Source of the DNA: an uncultured Oscillospiraceae bacterium
GTDB taxonomy: Bacteria; Bacillota; Clostridia; Oscillospirales; Oscillospiraceae
Direction: 5' to 3'
Assembly: GCA_947626495.1 (NCBI GenBank)
Contig: CANQSJ010000004.1
Coordinates: 1-33,068 of the forward strand
Length of the DNA: 33,068 bases
Shown: positions 14,622 to 22,187 of the stretch, in pieces
Layout of the letters: every line of letters starts with the position of its first letter
Position numbering within the stretch: the stretch's first letter is position 1
The notes under the pieces: generated by a model
What the model was told of the DNA's origin: nothing
Database searches by the model: none
What the model saw: the letters and a program-made list of their open reading frames with translations, nothing else
Translations under genes and position numbers: made by a program

Positions 14622-14725
14622 CCTTGCTTGCCTCCGTTGCTCATAAGTTGTACGGCGATAGTATGTCATCTTTCCGCCGGGATTTGCGCCGGGGAAGGAA
14701 AAAATGTTTTCCATGGAAAAATCTG

Positions 14726-14754
14726 TTGCGCCGGGCAAAAGACTATGCCATAAT
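14726..14754 (+). promoter_or_regulatory. Possible promoter directly abutting the SLOG gene
   Basis: TTGCGC (14726-14731), 17 bases, CATAAT (14749-14754). The predicted start falls at about 14761, the ATG itself, which would make a leaderless message. The -35 match is moderate (4 of 6). Confidence 0.45.
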
Positions 14755-14760
14755 GGGGCC

Positions 14761-15267
14761 ATGGAACGAGAGATCACCTGCTGCTTCACCGGCCACCGGG
14801 CGGACAAGCTGCCATGGGGCGACAACGAGAGCGCGCCGGCGTGCCTGACGCTGAAAAGGGCCATCGCCGACGTGCTGGCCAGTCTGTACGCCGGCGGCTA
14901 CCGGCATTTCATCTGCGGCATGGCCACCGGCTCGGACATCTACTGTGGCGAGGCGGTGGTGGCCCTGCGGGACGAGCACCCGGACGTGACGCTGGAGGCC
15001 GCCGTGCCCTATTCCGGACAGGAAAAGCGTTGGCCGACGCGCTGGCGGCAGCGGTATTTCCGCCTGGCGGAGGAGTGCGACAAGCTGACGGTCCTCCACC
15101 GGGACTATACCGCCGACTGCATGATGGACCGCAACCGCTATATGGTGGACGCCTCCAGCGTTCTGGTGGCAGTCTACAACGGCGCGCCGGGCGGCACAAG
15201 GGCCACCATGCTCTACGCCATGCGCCGGGGGGTGCAGATCGTGGAGCTGGAGGTGCCGTCCAAGTAG
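14761..15267 (+). CDS. SLOG-family protein, YpsA/DUF1273-like
   Basis: The 168-residue protein starts with the family opening CCFTGHRADKLPWG and contains FICGMATGSDIYCGEAVVAL (the glycine-rich SLOG nucleotide-binding loop), AAVPYSGQEKRWP, and MMDRNRYMVDASSVLVAVYNGAPGGTRATMLYAMRRG. SLOG folds are related to lysine decarboxylase-like and DprA proteins and are thought to bind nucleotides or NAD-type ligands. B. subtilis YpsA has been linked to cell division and stress; the exact reaction is unknown. The ATG at 14761 fits the family start but lacks a clear ribosome site and sits at a possible transcription start. An in-frame ATG at 14704 has AAGGA upstream and would add 19 residues. The start is therefore uncertain, the family fairly sure. 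Confidence 0.82.
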   Translation: MEREITCCFTGHRADKLPWGDNESAPACLTLKRAIADVLASLYAGGYRHFICGMATGSDIYCGEAVVALRDEHPDVTLEAAVPYSGQEKRWPTRWRQRYFRLAEECDKLTVLHRDYTADCMMDRNRYMVDASSVLVAVYNGAPGGTRATMLYAMRRGVQIVELEVPSK

Positions 15268-15279
15268 GACATTTTTCCC

Positions 15280-15308
15280 TTGACAATCGGTTGGATATGC
15301 GATAGAAT
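15280..15308 (+). promoter_or_regulatory. Promoter of tRNA-Val
   Basis: TTGACA (15280-15285), a 17-base spacer and TAGAAT (15303-15308) match the consensus at 11 of 12 bases. The start would be near 15315, just before the mature tRNA 5' end at 15323. Confidence 0.85.
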
Positions 15309-15322
15309 ATCACACGCTGAAC

Positions 15323-15398
15323 GGACGATTGGCGCAGCTGGTAGCGCATCCGCTTGACGTGCGGGAGGTCACAAGTTCGAGTCTTGTATCGTCCACCA
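15323..15398 (+). tRNA. tRNA-Val (anticodon GAC)
   Basis: A complete cloverleaf can be folded. The acceptor stem GGACGAT (15323-15329) pairs with ATCGTCC (15388-15394). The D arm has GCGC/GCGC, and the anticodon stem TCCGC/GCGGG encloses loop TTGACGT with anticodon GAC at 15356-15358. The T arm is ACAAG/CTTGT with loop TTCGAGT. The discriminator A and an encoded CCA end at 15398. GAC reads the valine codon GUC (and GUU). It has its own promoter and is followed by a hairpin terminator. Confidence 0.95.
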
Positions 15399-15406
15399 TC
15401 TGAAAA

Positions 15407-15440
15407 ACCCGGAAGGCCTTATGGCATCCGGGTCTTTCTC
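15407..15440 (+). terminator. Terminator of tRNA-Val
   Basis: ACCCGGA (15407-15413) pairs with TCCGGGT (15427-15433). An inner GCC/GGC pairing encloses TTAT, and CTTTCTCT follows. It is 8 bases after the tRNA. Confidence 0.7.
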
Positions 15441-15522
15441 TATTCTGCCCCGGCCGCGCTGTCTCCGCGTCCCGCCGGAGCGCCGGGGCGTTATAAATGC
15501 ATTTTACAGGGAGGGACAAAAA

Positions 15523-17214
15523 ATGAGAAAATGGATCCTGGCGCTGCTTCTTCCCGCCGTCATCATATCGGCTCTGACCCCCGCCGCCGGCGCGGCGGAG
15601 GCCGCTGTCGCCGACAGCTCCTCCCCCGTCTCCGGGGCAGCCGAATATGAGGCCGCGGCCGCGGCCCGCCGGCAGGAGATCCTGTCCTCCGGGACGGAGA
15701 TCGTCAAATCCGACGTTTTCATCCCCGGCGAGACCTATACCGGGCAGGCCTACTATGTGTCCTTCAGCACCGGCAGCGACGGCAACAGCGGCACCTCCCC
15801 TGACAGCCCCTGGCAGACCGTCTGGCAGGTCATCAACGCGGACCTCCGCCCCGGGGACGCCGTGTTTTTCCGCCGGGGGGATATGTGGCGGCAGCAGCTG
15901 TACCAGACCGTACCGGGCGTGACCTACTCCGCCTACGGCGAGGGAGGAAAGCCGATCTTCACCACCTCCCCGGAAAACGGCGCGGACGCCGGCAAATGGG
16001 AACTGTACGAACAGGGGGACGACGGGCGGAAGATCTGGAAATTCTACCAGGATCTGGACATGGTGGGAGGCATCTACCTCAACGGCACGGAGCTGGAGGC
16101 CGGGCGGGTCTACGGCTACTGGACGGGCGAGCACTATGTGGACCTGGCGTACAGCTACGACTCGGCTCCCGACCCGGACAACACCTCCGGCTGGACGCTC
16201 CAGGTGGGCGGCGAGCAGCGCCCCGAGACTAGCCTGGAGGATCTGCAATTCTGCTGTATGCCCGATCTGACGGGGCGGGATTACCCCATCGATCTGCTGG
16301 GCGACAAGTGTCCCGGCCCGCTGTATCTGCGCTGTGACGCGGGCAATCCGGGCGAGGTCTTCGACTCCATTGAGTTCTGCGGCTCCTACTGGCCCATCGC
16401 CGTGTCCAGCGACTGCGTGTTTGACAACCTGGCCATCCGCTACTGGAGCGTATTTGCCTTCTGGGGCCACCCGGACACAGACAAAAACGTGGTCATCCAA
16501 AACTGCGAGGTGGCCTACGGACGGCAGAACACCGTCGGCTTCAACCAGCCGGAGCCCGACTGCGCCGTCATAAACGACGCCATCTACGGCGTGGTTCAAA
16601 ACGCGGTCATCCGCCACAACTACATCCACGATAACGACGGCTCCGGCATCACCTTCGAGACCCACCCCGACAGCCGGCCCCAGGACGGTGACGACGGCCC
16701 CGTCACCGGTCTCAGCTTCACCTGCACCGACAATCTCATCGAGCGGTGCGGCGCCTGCATCCAACTCAACGACGGCAACGACTGGTTCGATTTCGACCGG
16801 ATCACCATCTCGGACAACATCGCCTCCGACGCCGGCTTCAACTATGGCACCGACTCCATGGGCGTCAACAGCTTCTGTCCCTTTGCCGACCTGTCCCTGG
16901 GCGCCTGGGGAAGGCTCTCGGCCAAGACGCTGGAGGTCTCCGGCAACATCTTTATGCGCAGCCGCCGCTATGTCCTCGCCTGCGGCTACGACTCCGTCTA
17001 TCAGACGGACAACGGCGTCTCGTTCCATGACAACGTGTATATCCAAACGGCGGACCGGCTCTTCGGGCCCAACTGCTATGGCGACTGGTTTGTCTACGCC
17101 GCCTCCGATCCGCTGCTGCGCAGCGGACTGCGGGAATACACCCGGGGCAAAAACGAGACGGTCGTCATCCTGCCGGCGGACCCGGCTCCGGACAGCGCGC
17201 CGGTCTCTCCGTGA
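15523..17214 (+). CDS. Secreted right-handed beta-helix protein, probably carbohydrate-active
   Basis: The 563-residue protein has a signal peptide (about 1-23, AAGAAEA). It then has an opening typical of secreted parallel beta-helix proteins (YYVSFSTGSDGNSGTSPDSPWQTVWQVINADLRPGDAVFFRRGDMWR), followed by repeated short strands with Asn ladders (NVVIQNCEVAYGRQNTVGF, NAVIRHNYIHDNDGSGITFETH, NLIERCGACIQLNDGND, ITISDNIASDAGFNYG, LEVSGNIFMRSRRYVLACG). Such folds are found in pectate-lyase-like polysaccharide lyases and glycosidases. No catalytic set can be assigned, so the substrate is unknown. The ATG at 15523 has GGGAGG 8 bases upstream; the frame is open upstream but that part overlaps the tRNA terminator. 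No convincing promoter of its own is seen; read-through from the tRNA is possible. Confidence 0.82.
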   Translation: MRKWILALLLPAVIISALTPAAGAAEAAVADSSSPVSGAAEYEAAAAARRQEILSSGTEIVKSDVFIPGETYTGQAYYVSFSTGSDGNSGTSPDSPWQTVWQVINADLRPGDAVFFRRGDMWRQQLYQTVPGVTYSAYGEGGKPIFTTSPENGADAGKWELYEQGDDGRKIWKFYQDLDMVGGIYLNGTELEAGRVYGYWTGEHYVDLAYSYDSAPDPDNTSGWTLQVGGEQRPETSLEDLQFCCMPDLTGRDYPIDLLGDKCPGPLYLRCDAGNPGEVFDSIEFCGSYWPIAVSSDCVFDNLAIRYWSVFAFWGHPDTDKNVVIQNCEVAYGRQNTVGFNQPEPDCAVINDAIYGVVQNAVIRHNYIHDNDGSGITFETHPDSRPQDGDDGPVTGLSFTCTDNLIERCGACIQLNDGNDWFDFDRITISDNIASDAGFNYGTDSMGVNSFCPFADLSLGAWGRLSAKTLEVSGNIFMRSRRYVLACGYDSVYQTDNGVSFHDNVYIQTADRLFGPNCYGDWFVYAASDPLLRSGLREYTRGKNETVVILPADPAPDSAPVSP

Positions 17215-17271
17215 ACCGCCGCGCGCAATAGCCTCCCTCATTCCGGCGCGAAACGCGCCTGCCTCACCGCG

Positions 17272-17305
17272 AAAAAAAGCGGCCCGCTTATGCGGGCCGC
17301 TTTTT
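17272..17305. terminator. Bidirectional terminator between beta-helix and zinc-ribbon genes
   Basis: GCGGCCCGC (17279-17287) pairs perfectly with GCGGGCCGC (17292-17300) around TTAT. Seven A precede it and five T follow, so it serves both convergent genes. Confidence 0.92.
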
Positions 17306-17316
17306 CAGCAGTGCGA

Positions 17317-17985
17317 TCAGTTGATTCTCACAGGCATGGAGCGGGTTTCGCCGTTCACATCCACGGTGACGGTGGCGGACTGGCCGCTCTCACCCACCAG
17401 GGCGATGGTGACCTGGTTGCCCTCGGCGGGGGTGACGGTCACAACATCCTCGTCCGAGCTGCTCCATTTAGGGATGGCCATCACGTTCGTGGGGAACCAA
17501 CTCACCTGGAACATGGGGAAGGAAGTCCCCGGGTCGCCGGAGAAGCCGGTGCCGGAATAGTCATAATCCGCGTATCCGTACTGCCAGAGGATCTCCACGT
17601 TGGTGATGGAGGGAGGTGGCGACGGAGACGGCGTGGGAGCCTCGGTGGGGATGGGCGGCGCCGTGACCATGCCCTGCGTATCCTCCCCTTCCGTCTGGGA
17701 GGCCGAGGGCCCGTTGGCCGCCACGTCCTTTCTCACGCCCGAGGAGACCAGAAAGATGGTGGCGACGATCACCGCCAGCAGCAGCACGCATCCGATGAGC
17801 GTCTGGAGGTTGACCGCCTCCACGGCCGAGCGGGCGGCCTGGGTGCCGGGCACGGCGCTGTCGGTCTCCGGGGTGGCGCTGCGGACCTCACGGACCTTCT
17901 TCGTGCCGCAATAGGGGCAACGGTTTCTGTATGCCGGGAACTGCCGGTGGCAGCGGCGGCAAGTCGTATTGGGAATCAGGCTCAT
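17317..17985 (-). CDS. Zinc-ribbon membrane protein with extracytoplasmic Ig-like domain
   Basis: The 222-residue protein has an N-terminal zinc ribbon (C9-x2-C12 and C23-x2-C26), one membrane helix (about 62-83), a Thr/Pro/Ser-rich linker (about 100-126) and a C-terminal beta-rich domain (127-222). The last includes PKWSSSDEDVVTVTPAEGNQVTIALVGESGQSATVTVDVNG, which looks like a bacterial Ig-like (BIG2) unit. The predicted topology is cytoplasmic ribbon, extracytoplasmic Ig domain. I know of no defined function for this layout; sensing or envelope attachment is a guess. The ATG follows AAAGGTG. It lies 122 bases after ypeB but has its own strong promoter. Confidence 0.75.
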   Translation of the reverse strand: MSLIPNTTCRRCHRQFPAYRNRCPYCGTKKVREVRSATPETDSAVPGTQAARSAVEAVNLQTLIGCVLLLAVIVATIFLVSSGVRKDVAANGPSASQTEGEDTQGMVTAPPIPTEAPTPSPSPPPSITNVEILWQYGYADYDYSGTGFSGDPGTSFPMFQVSWFPTNVMAIPKWSSSDEDVVTVTPAEGNQVTIALVGESGQSATVTVDVNGETRSMPVRIN

Positions 17986-18015
17986 TTGAGATCACACCTT
18001 TCTGTAAGCATCATA

Positions 18016-18044
18016 ATTATAACAAAAGTTACAGAATGATACAA
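18016..18044 (-). promoter_or_regulatory. Promoter of the zinc-ribbon membrane protein gene
   Basis: On the minus strand TTGTAT (18039-18044), a 17-base spacer and TATAAT (18016-18021). The start would be near 18009, about 24 bases before the start codon. Confidence 0.75.
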
Positions 18045-18107
18045 CCCCTTTTTTGCAAATGCAACTGTTTTTTTCGAATGTTTTTCTGAAAATTTCGCCA
18101 AATTGCC

Positions 18108-19460
18108 TCAGATTGTGAGCGTTCCCCCGTCGTCCTCCAGCAAAATGAGGATCTTTTCCTCCTGGCCGGTCACGGCGTTGACGTACATGAGATACCGGTC
18201 CCCCGCCTCGCTCTCGCACAAAAACTCATGGCAGAGCCGCTCCTCGCCTCCCGCGGAGGGGATAACGGCCATGGCGTGGTCGGTGACGGTGAGGGATGGT
18301 GACAGCGCCGCCCGGGCGTCCTCCTCGGACACCGCCACCTCGGGCAGCTCCCGCTCGGTGTGGGCGTTGATATACCCCTGGGCGTCGTAGGACATGAGGT
18401 TGCCGTTGTCCAGCGCCACGCCCACCTTGACGAGGTCCGGATAGCACCGCACGCCGTCCTCTCTGTACTCAAAGTTCACCAGCAGCACCCCGTCGGACAG
18501 AGAGTGATAGCTCTCCTCCATATCGTCGAAGCCCCAGGTGCGCATATAGTCCTCCGCCATATCCAGCCCCTGCCGGATGGAGTAGCTTCGCTCCCCCACC
18601 GGCCGGTCGCAGATCACGCTCCAGATCTCGCCGCCCTGCCGGGTGACGGCGATGGTATACTCCCCGCCGTGAATCCGTCCGGAGCAGATCCAGCAGGGCA
18701 CGTCCCCCTCCCGCTGGCCGATGACCTCCAGATCGGCGGGGTCCGTCCCCATAAACGCGGCCGCGGCCTTCCGGGCTCCCTCCTTGTTCACCCGGTCCTT
18801 GCCCTGCAGATACAGGGCCTTCTGCTCCGACATGGTCTCGGAGAAGGGGCCGTCATAGATGAGAGAGGGCAGCTCGGGAAACTCCTGCTCGATGCTCTGC
18901 AGCGCCTCCCCCGCCAGCGGGGGCTGGTCCTCTCCCCCGGCGCCGGCGGCGGCCATGCCGTACCCCTCCTCCAGCGTCAGGGCCCCCTCCGTGACCCGGG
19001 CCTGCATGTCCTGCAGGTTCAGCTTCATCACGGAGGCGGTCTGGGCCAGGCTCTGCAGATTGGCCAGTTCCTCCTCGGAATATCCGCCGCTGCTGCCCAC
19101 CGTCCGGGCCAGGGTATTGGCGTAGTCCCCCACCCGGGCCACAAAGCTGGCAGTCTGCTCCAGCTCCTGGGAGGCATAAGGCAGCGCGCTCATGGCCATC
19201 TGGGCGGTCATGGCCCGGCCGAAGATCTGGGTACACAGGGCGCTCTCCAGCGCCGGATCGGCCAGATACTGGCTCTTCTCCAGGTCGTTGGAGAGCTCCG
19301 ACACGCTGGTCACCAGATCGTCGAAGGCCCGCTCCGTGGCGGATCGGGCATACCGCTCCAGGGCGATGGCCCGGCGGGTATTGCCCACGGCAAAGACGCC
19401 CGCCACGACGAGCGCCGCCGTCAAAAACGTGATCACACGTACAACCGGTCGTTTTTTCAT
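18108..19460 (-). CDS. ypeB: Spore germination protein YpeB
   Basis: The 450-residue protein has one N-terminal hydrophobic segment (about 8-25), a long helical region (30-160) with YpeB-like wording (ERAFDDLVTSVSELSNDLEKSQYLADPALESALCTQIFGRA), and PepSY-type repeats in the C-terminal half (GGEIWSVICDRPVGERSYSIRQGLDMAEDYMRTWGFDDM; LVKVGVALDNGNLMSYDAQGYINAHTER). In Bacillus YpeB is needed to keep the cortex-lytic enzyme SleB stable in the spore. Here sleB is not adjacent: gltX lies upstream and the zinc-ribbon gene downstream. The ATG is preceded by AGAGG, which also forms part of the gltX terminator stem. It supports a spore-forming host. Sure of the family. Confidence 0.9.
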   Translation of the reverse strand: MKKRPVVRVITFLTAALVVAGVFAVGNTRRAIALERYARSATERAFDDLVTSVSELSNDLEKSQYLADPALESALCTQIFGRAMTAQMAMSALPYASQELEQTASFVARVGDYANTLARTVGSSGGYSEEELANLQSLAQTASVMKLNLQDMQARVTEGALTLEEGYGMAAAGAGGEDQPPLAGEALQSIEQEFPELPSLIYDGPFSETMSEQKALYLQGKDRVNKEGARKAAAAFMGTDPADLEVIGQREGDVPCWICSGRIHGGEYTIAVTRQGGEIWSVICDRPVGERSYSIRQGLDMAEDYMRTWGFDDMEESYHSLSDGVLLVNFEYREDGVRCYPDLVKVGVALDNGNLMSYDAQGYINAHTERELPEVAVSEEDARAALSPSLTVTDHAMAVIPSAGGEERLCHEFLCESEAGDRYLMYVNAVTGQEEKILILLEDDGGTLTI

Positions 19461-19498
19461 AAAAAATACACCTCTTTGCTATTGTTTCCGCAAAGAGG
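19461..19498 (-). terminator. gltX terminator overlapping the ypeB ribosome site
   Basis: GCAAAGAGG (19490-19498) pairs perfectly with CCTCTTTGC (19471-19479) around a 10-base loop. On the minus strand the stem is followed by TGTATTTTTT and then the ypeB ATG at 19460. The second stem arm on that strand is the AGAGG ribosome site of ypeB, so one element may both end gltX transcripts and mask ypeB in read-through RNA. Confidence 0.7.
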
Positions 19499-19525
19499 CG
19501 CATTTTCAATATGAATTTCTTCCAG

Positions 19526-20998
19526 TCAGGACAGCCGCCCGATGCCGTCGGCCATCCGGCGCAGGGTCTCCTCCCGGCCCAGGATGCGGCAGATCTCCAC
19601 CGCGCCGCCGGGGGTGACGGCGGCGCCGGTGACGGCGATGCGCACCGGCCACATGAGCTTGGCATTTTTCACTTCCAGCTTCTCCGCCAGACCCACCAGA
19701 GCGTCGTGGATGTGCTCATCGTCCCAGACGGGCAGCGCCTGCAGCACCGGCAGAGCGGCCTGCAGCATCACAAGGGCGCTTTCCTTATCGCTCTTGGACT
19801 TTTTGTGCACGTAGAGTTCGGTATCGTAGTCGGGAAGCGCGTCGAAAAAGCCCAGCTTGCCGGGGATCTCGGTGAGCACCTCCGTGCGCTGCTGCAGCAG
19901 CGCGGCCACCGCCGCCGGGTCGATGGCGGGGTTTTTCACCGCCTGGCGGATGTAGGGCTCCGCCACTGCGACAAATTCCGCCGGGGACATGGCCCGGATG
20001 TACTCCGCGTTGAAATAGGTCAGCTTGTCGATATCGAAAATGGCCTGGCTCTTGCTGATGCCGGACAGGTCGAAGGCCTCCGCCAGCTCCCGGATGGAGT
20101 AGATCTCCCGCTCCCCGCCGGGAGCCCAGCCAAGCAGCGCCACGTAGTTGACGATGGCGGCCCGCAGATAGCCTCTCTCCACCAGGTCCTCGTAAGAGGG
20201 GTCCCCGTGGCGCTTGGACATCTTGTTGTGGGCGTCCCGCATTACCGGCGAGCAGTGCACGTACTTGGGGATCTCCCAGCCGAAGCCCTCATAGAGCAGA
20301 TTATATTTTGGCGCGCTGGCCAGATACTCCGAGCCGCGGACCACGTGGGTGATGCCCATCAGGTGGTCGTCGATGACGTTGGCAAAGTTATAGGTGGGCA
20401 GCCCGTCCCGCTTGATGAGTACCTGGTCGTCCAGGTCCTTGTTGGGAGCGGTCACGTCGCCGAAGATCTCGTCGTGGAAGGAGGTGGAACCCTCCCGGGG
20501 GATCTTCTGGCGGATGACGTAGGGCATGCCGGCCTCCAGCCGACGGCGCACCTCCTCGGCGGGCAGATCCCGGCAGGGGTCGTCGGCCTTCTGAAACGAC
20601 CCGCTCTCCTCCTCGCCGTCCGCCTTGTCGCAGAAGCAGTAATAGGCGCATCCCCGCTCCACCAGCCGCTGGGCGAAGGGCAGGTACAGTCCCCGCCGCT
20701 CGGTCTGCACATAAGGTCCCACGGGGCCGCCCTTGTCCGGGCCCTCGTCCCAGTCCAGCCCGCAGTCGGTCAGCGTCCGGTAGATCACGTCCACCGCTCC
20801 CTCCACCAGCCGGTTCTGGTCGGTGTCCTCAATGCGGAGAATGAACTTTCCGCCGTTGTGGCGGGCGATGCACCAGGTGTACAGCGCCGTGCGCAGATTG
20901 CCCACGTGCATGTATCCCGTGGGGCTGGGGGCGAAGCGGGTGCGGACCTCTCCCTTGGGGATGCGGCTCTCCAGCTCGTCAAAATATCTCTCGTCCAT
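19526..20998 (-). CDS. gltX: Glutamyl-tRNA synthetase
   Basis: The 490-residue class I synthetase charges tRNA-Glu. It has the HIGH-type motif in RFAPSPTGYMHVGNLRTALY (H31), the following FILRIEDTDQNR, VVRGSEYLASAPKYNLLYEGFGWEIP and the KMSKS-type motif KMSKR (259-263), then an all-helical anticodon domain. Length is normal. The ATG at 20998 has AGGAAG 6 bases upstream; the GTG at 21013 would place that ribosome site inside the gene, so the ATG is preferred. Its promoter shares its -35 region with trpS on the opposite strand. I cannot tell from sequence alone whether the enzyme is discriminating or also charges tRNA-Gln. Very sure of family. Confidence 0.96.
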   Translation of the reverse strand: MDERYFDELESRIPKGEVRTRFAPSPTGYMHVGNLRTALYTWCIARHNGGKFILRIEDTDQNRLVEGAVDVIYRTLTDCGLDWDEGPDKGGPVGPYVQTERRGLYLPFAQRLVERGCAYYCFCDKADGEEESGSFQKADDPCRDLPAEEVRRRLEAGMPYVIRQKIPREGSTSFHDEIFGDVTAPNKDLDDQVLIKRDGLPTYNFANVIDDHLMGITHVVRGSEYLASAPKYNLLYEGFGWEIPKYVHCSPVMRDAHNKMSKRHGDPSYEDLVERGYLRAAIVNYVALLGWAPGGEREIYSIRELAEAFDLSGISKSQAIFDIDKLTYFNAEYIRAMSPAEFVAVAEPYIRQAVKNPAIDPAAVAALLQQRTEVLTEIPGKLGFFDALPDYDTELYVHKKSKSDKESALVMLQAALPVLQALPVWDDEHIHDALVGLAEKLEVKNAKLMWPVRIAVTGAAVTPGGAVEICRILGREETLRRMADGIGRLS

Positions 20999-21031
20999 TA
21001 TGAGCTTCCTCACTTGTCAAAAACTCATATT

Positions 21032-21060
21032 AGCATATTTTATTCTGACCCGCTTGTCAA
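21032..21060 (-). promoter_or_regulatory. Promoter of gltX
   Basis: On the minus strand TTGACA (21055-21060), a 17-base spacer and TATGCT (21032-21037). The start would be near 21025. The -35 box coincides with that of trpS on the other strand. Confidence 0.75.
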
Positions 21061-21082
21061 GAAAAAACGGGTGTGTTATTAT
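21054..21082 (+). promoter_or_regulatory. Promoter of trpS
   Basis: TTGTCA (21054-21059), a 17-base spacer and TATTAT (21077-21082). The start would be near 21089, giving a leader of about 50 bases, too short for a T-box. The -35 overlaps the gltX -35 by 5 bases. Confidence 0.7.
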
Positions 21083-21138
21083 ATTTAGTTGTGACGACCA
21101 TCAAAACCAGCGGCTTACGCCGTGGAAAGTGTGGATAT

Positions 21139-22152
21139 ATGGACGAGAAGAAAAAAGTGATGCTCTCCGGCATCAAGCCCTCGGGAGACCTGACCTTGGG
21201 CTCCTATCTGGGGGCCATCAAAAACTGGGCGGAGCGGGCTGAGACCTTTGACTGCTACTACTTCATGGCGGACCTGCACGCGCTGACCACCCGGCAGAAT
21301 CCGGCGGACCTGCGCCGGCGGACGCTGGAGCAGCTGGCCCAGTATGTGGCCTGCGGGCTGGACCCGGAGAAGAACACCCTTTTCATCCAGTCCCATGTGC
21401 CCGAGCACGCCCAGCTGGGCTGGGTGCTGCAGTGCTACACCATGTTCGGCGAGCTGAGCCGCATGACCCAGTTCAAGGACAAATCCGCCAAGAACGCGGA
21501 CAACATCAACGGCGGCCTGTTCGCCTACCCCTCCCTGATGGCGGCGGACATCCTGCTGTACCAGCCGGATTACGTGCCCGTGGGGGACGACCAGCGCCAG
21601 CACGTGGAGCTGACCCGGGACATCGCCCACCGCTTCAACGGCGTGTACGGCGACGTGTTCAAGATCCCCGAGCCCTACATCCCCAAGGTGGGCGCCCGGG
21701 TGATGGATCTGCTGGATCCGTCCAGCAAGATGTCCAAGTCCGACGACATCGGCAACGGCCGGGTGTGCCTGATGGACCAGCCCCAGGACATCGCCCGGAA
21801 ATTCAAGCGGGCCGTCACCGACAGCGAGACCGGCGAGCGGTGCGTGCGCTATGACCGGGAGAATAAGCCCGGCGTGGCAAATCTCATGCAGATCTACGCC
21901 AGCTGCACCGGCCGCAGCTTCGATCAGATCGAGGACGAATTTACCGGCCACGGCTACGGCGACTTCAAGACCGCCGTGGGCGAGGCGGTCATCGAGACCC
22001 TCCGGCCCATTCGGGAGGAGGCGACCCGGCTGATGAAGGACAAGGGCTATCTGGAAAATCTCTGCCGCACCGGCGCGGAAAAGGCCTCCTACATCGCCAT
22101 GAAGACCCTGCGCAAGGTGTACAAAAAAGTGGGCTTGGTACCAAGAGCGTAA
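21139..22152 (+). CDS. trpS: Tryptophanyl-tRNA synthetase
   Basis: The 337-residue class I synthetase charges tRNA-Trp. It has GIKPSGDLTLGSYLGAIKNW (HIGH-type motif as TLGS, as in several bacterial TrpRS), YFMADLHALT, DILLYQPDYVPVGDDQRQHVELTRDIAHRFN and KMSKS at 197-201 (DPSSKMSKSDD). Length is normal. The ATG at 21139 fits the family start; its ribosome site is weak (GTGG close to the ATG, GGAAAG further up), and an in-frame upstream start at 21073 lies before the predicted transcription start. The gene is divergent from gltX. Very sure. Confidence 0.96.
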   Translation: MDEKKKVMLSGIKPSGDLTLGSYLGAIKNWAERAETFDCYYFMADLHALTTRQNPADLRRRTLEQLAQYVACGLDPEKNTLFIQSHVPEHAQLGWVLQCYTMFGELSRMTQFKDKSAKNADNINGGLFAYPSLMAADILLYQPDYVPVGDDQRQHVELTRDIAHRFNGVYGDVFKIPEPYIPKVGARVMDLLDPSSKMSKSDDIGNGRVCLMDQPQDIARKFKRAVTDSETGERCVRYDRENKPGVANLMQIYASCTGRSFDQIEDEFTGHGYGDFKTAVGEAVIETLRPIREEATRLMKDKGYLENLCRTGAEKASYIAMKTLRKVYKKVGLVPRA

Positions 22153-22153
22153 T

Positions 22154-22187
22154 AAAAATGGGCGTCATGTCAGCAGCATGGCGCCCA
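22154..22187 (-). terminator. Terminator overlapping the end of the 86-residue gene
   Basis: TGGGCG (22159-22164) and CATG pair with CATG and CGCCCA (22182-22187), with one mismatch and a 7-base loop. On the minus strand ATTTTTATTA follows. The stem includes the last codons and stop of the minus-strand gene and lies just after the trpS stop, so the two convergent genes share it; the T tract favours the minus strand. Confidence 0.7.

Noticed and set aside
15310-17241. 643-residue open frame antisense to the beta-helix gene and running over the tRNA
   Set aside because: No ribosome site or domain; it overlaps a certain tRNA and a gene with signal peptide and beta-helix motifs.
21000-21138. T-box leader for trpS or gltX
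   Set aside because: Predicted leaders are about 50 and 27 bases, with no specifier domain or TGGNACC motif followed by a terminator.
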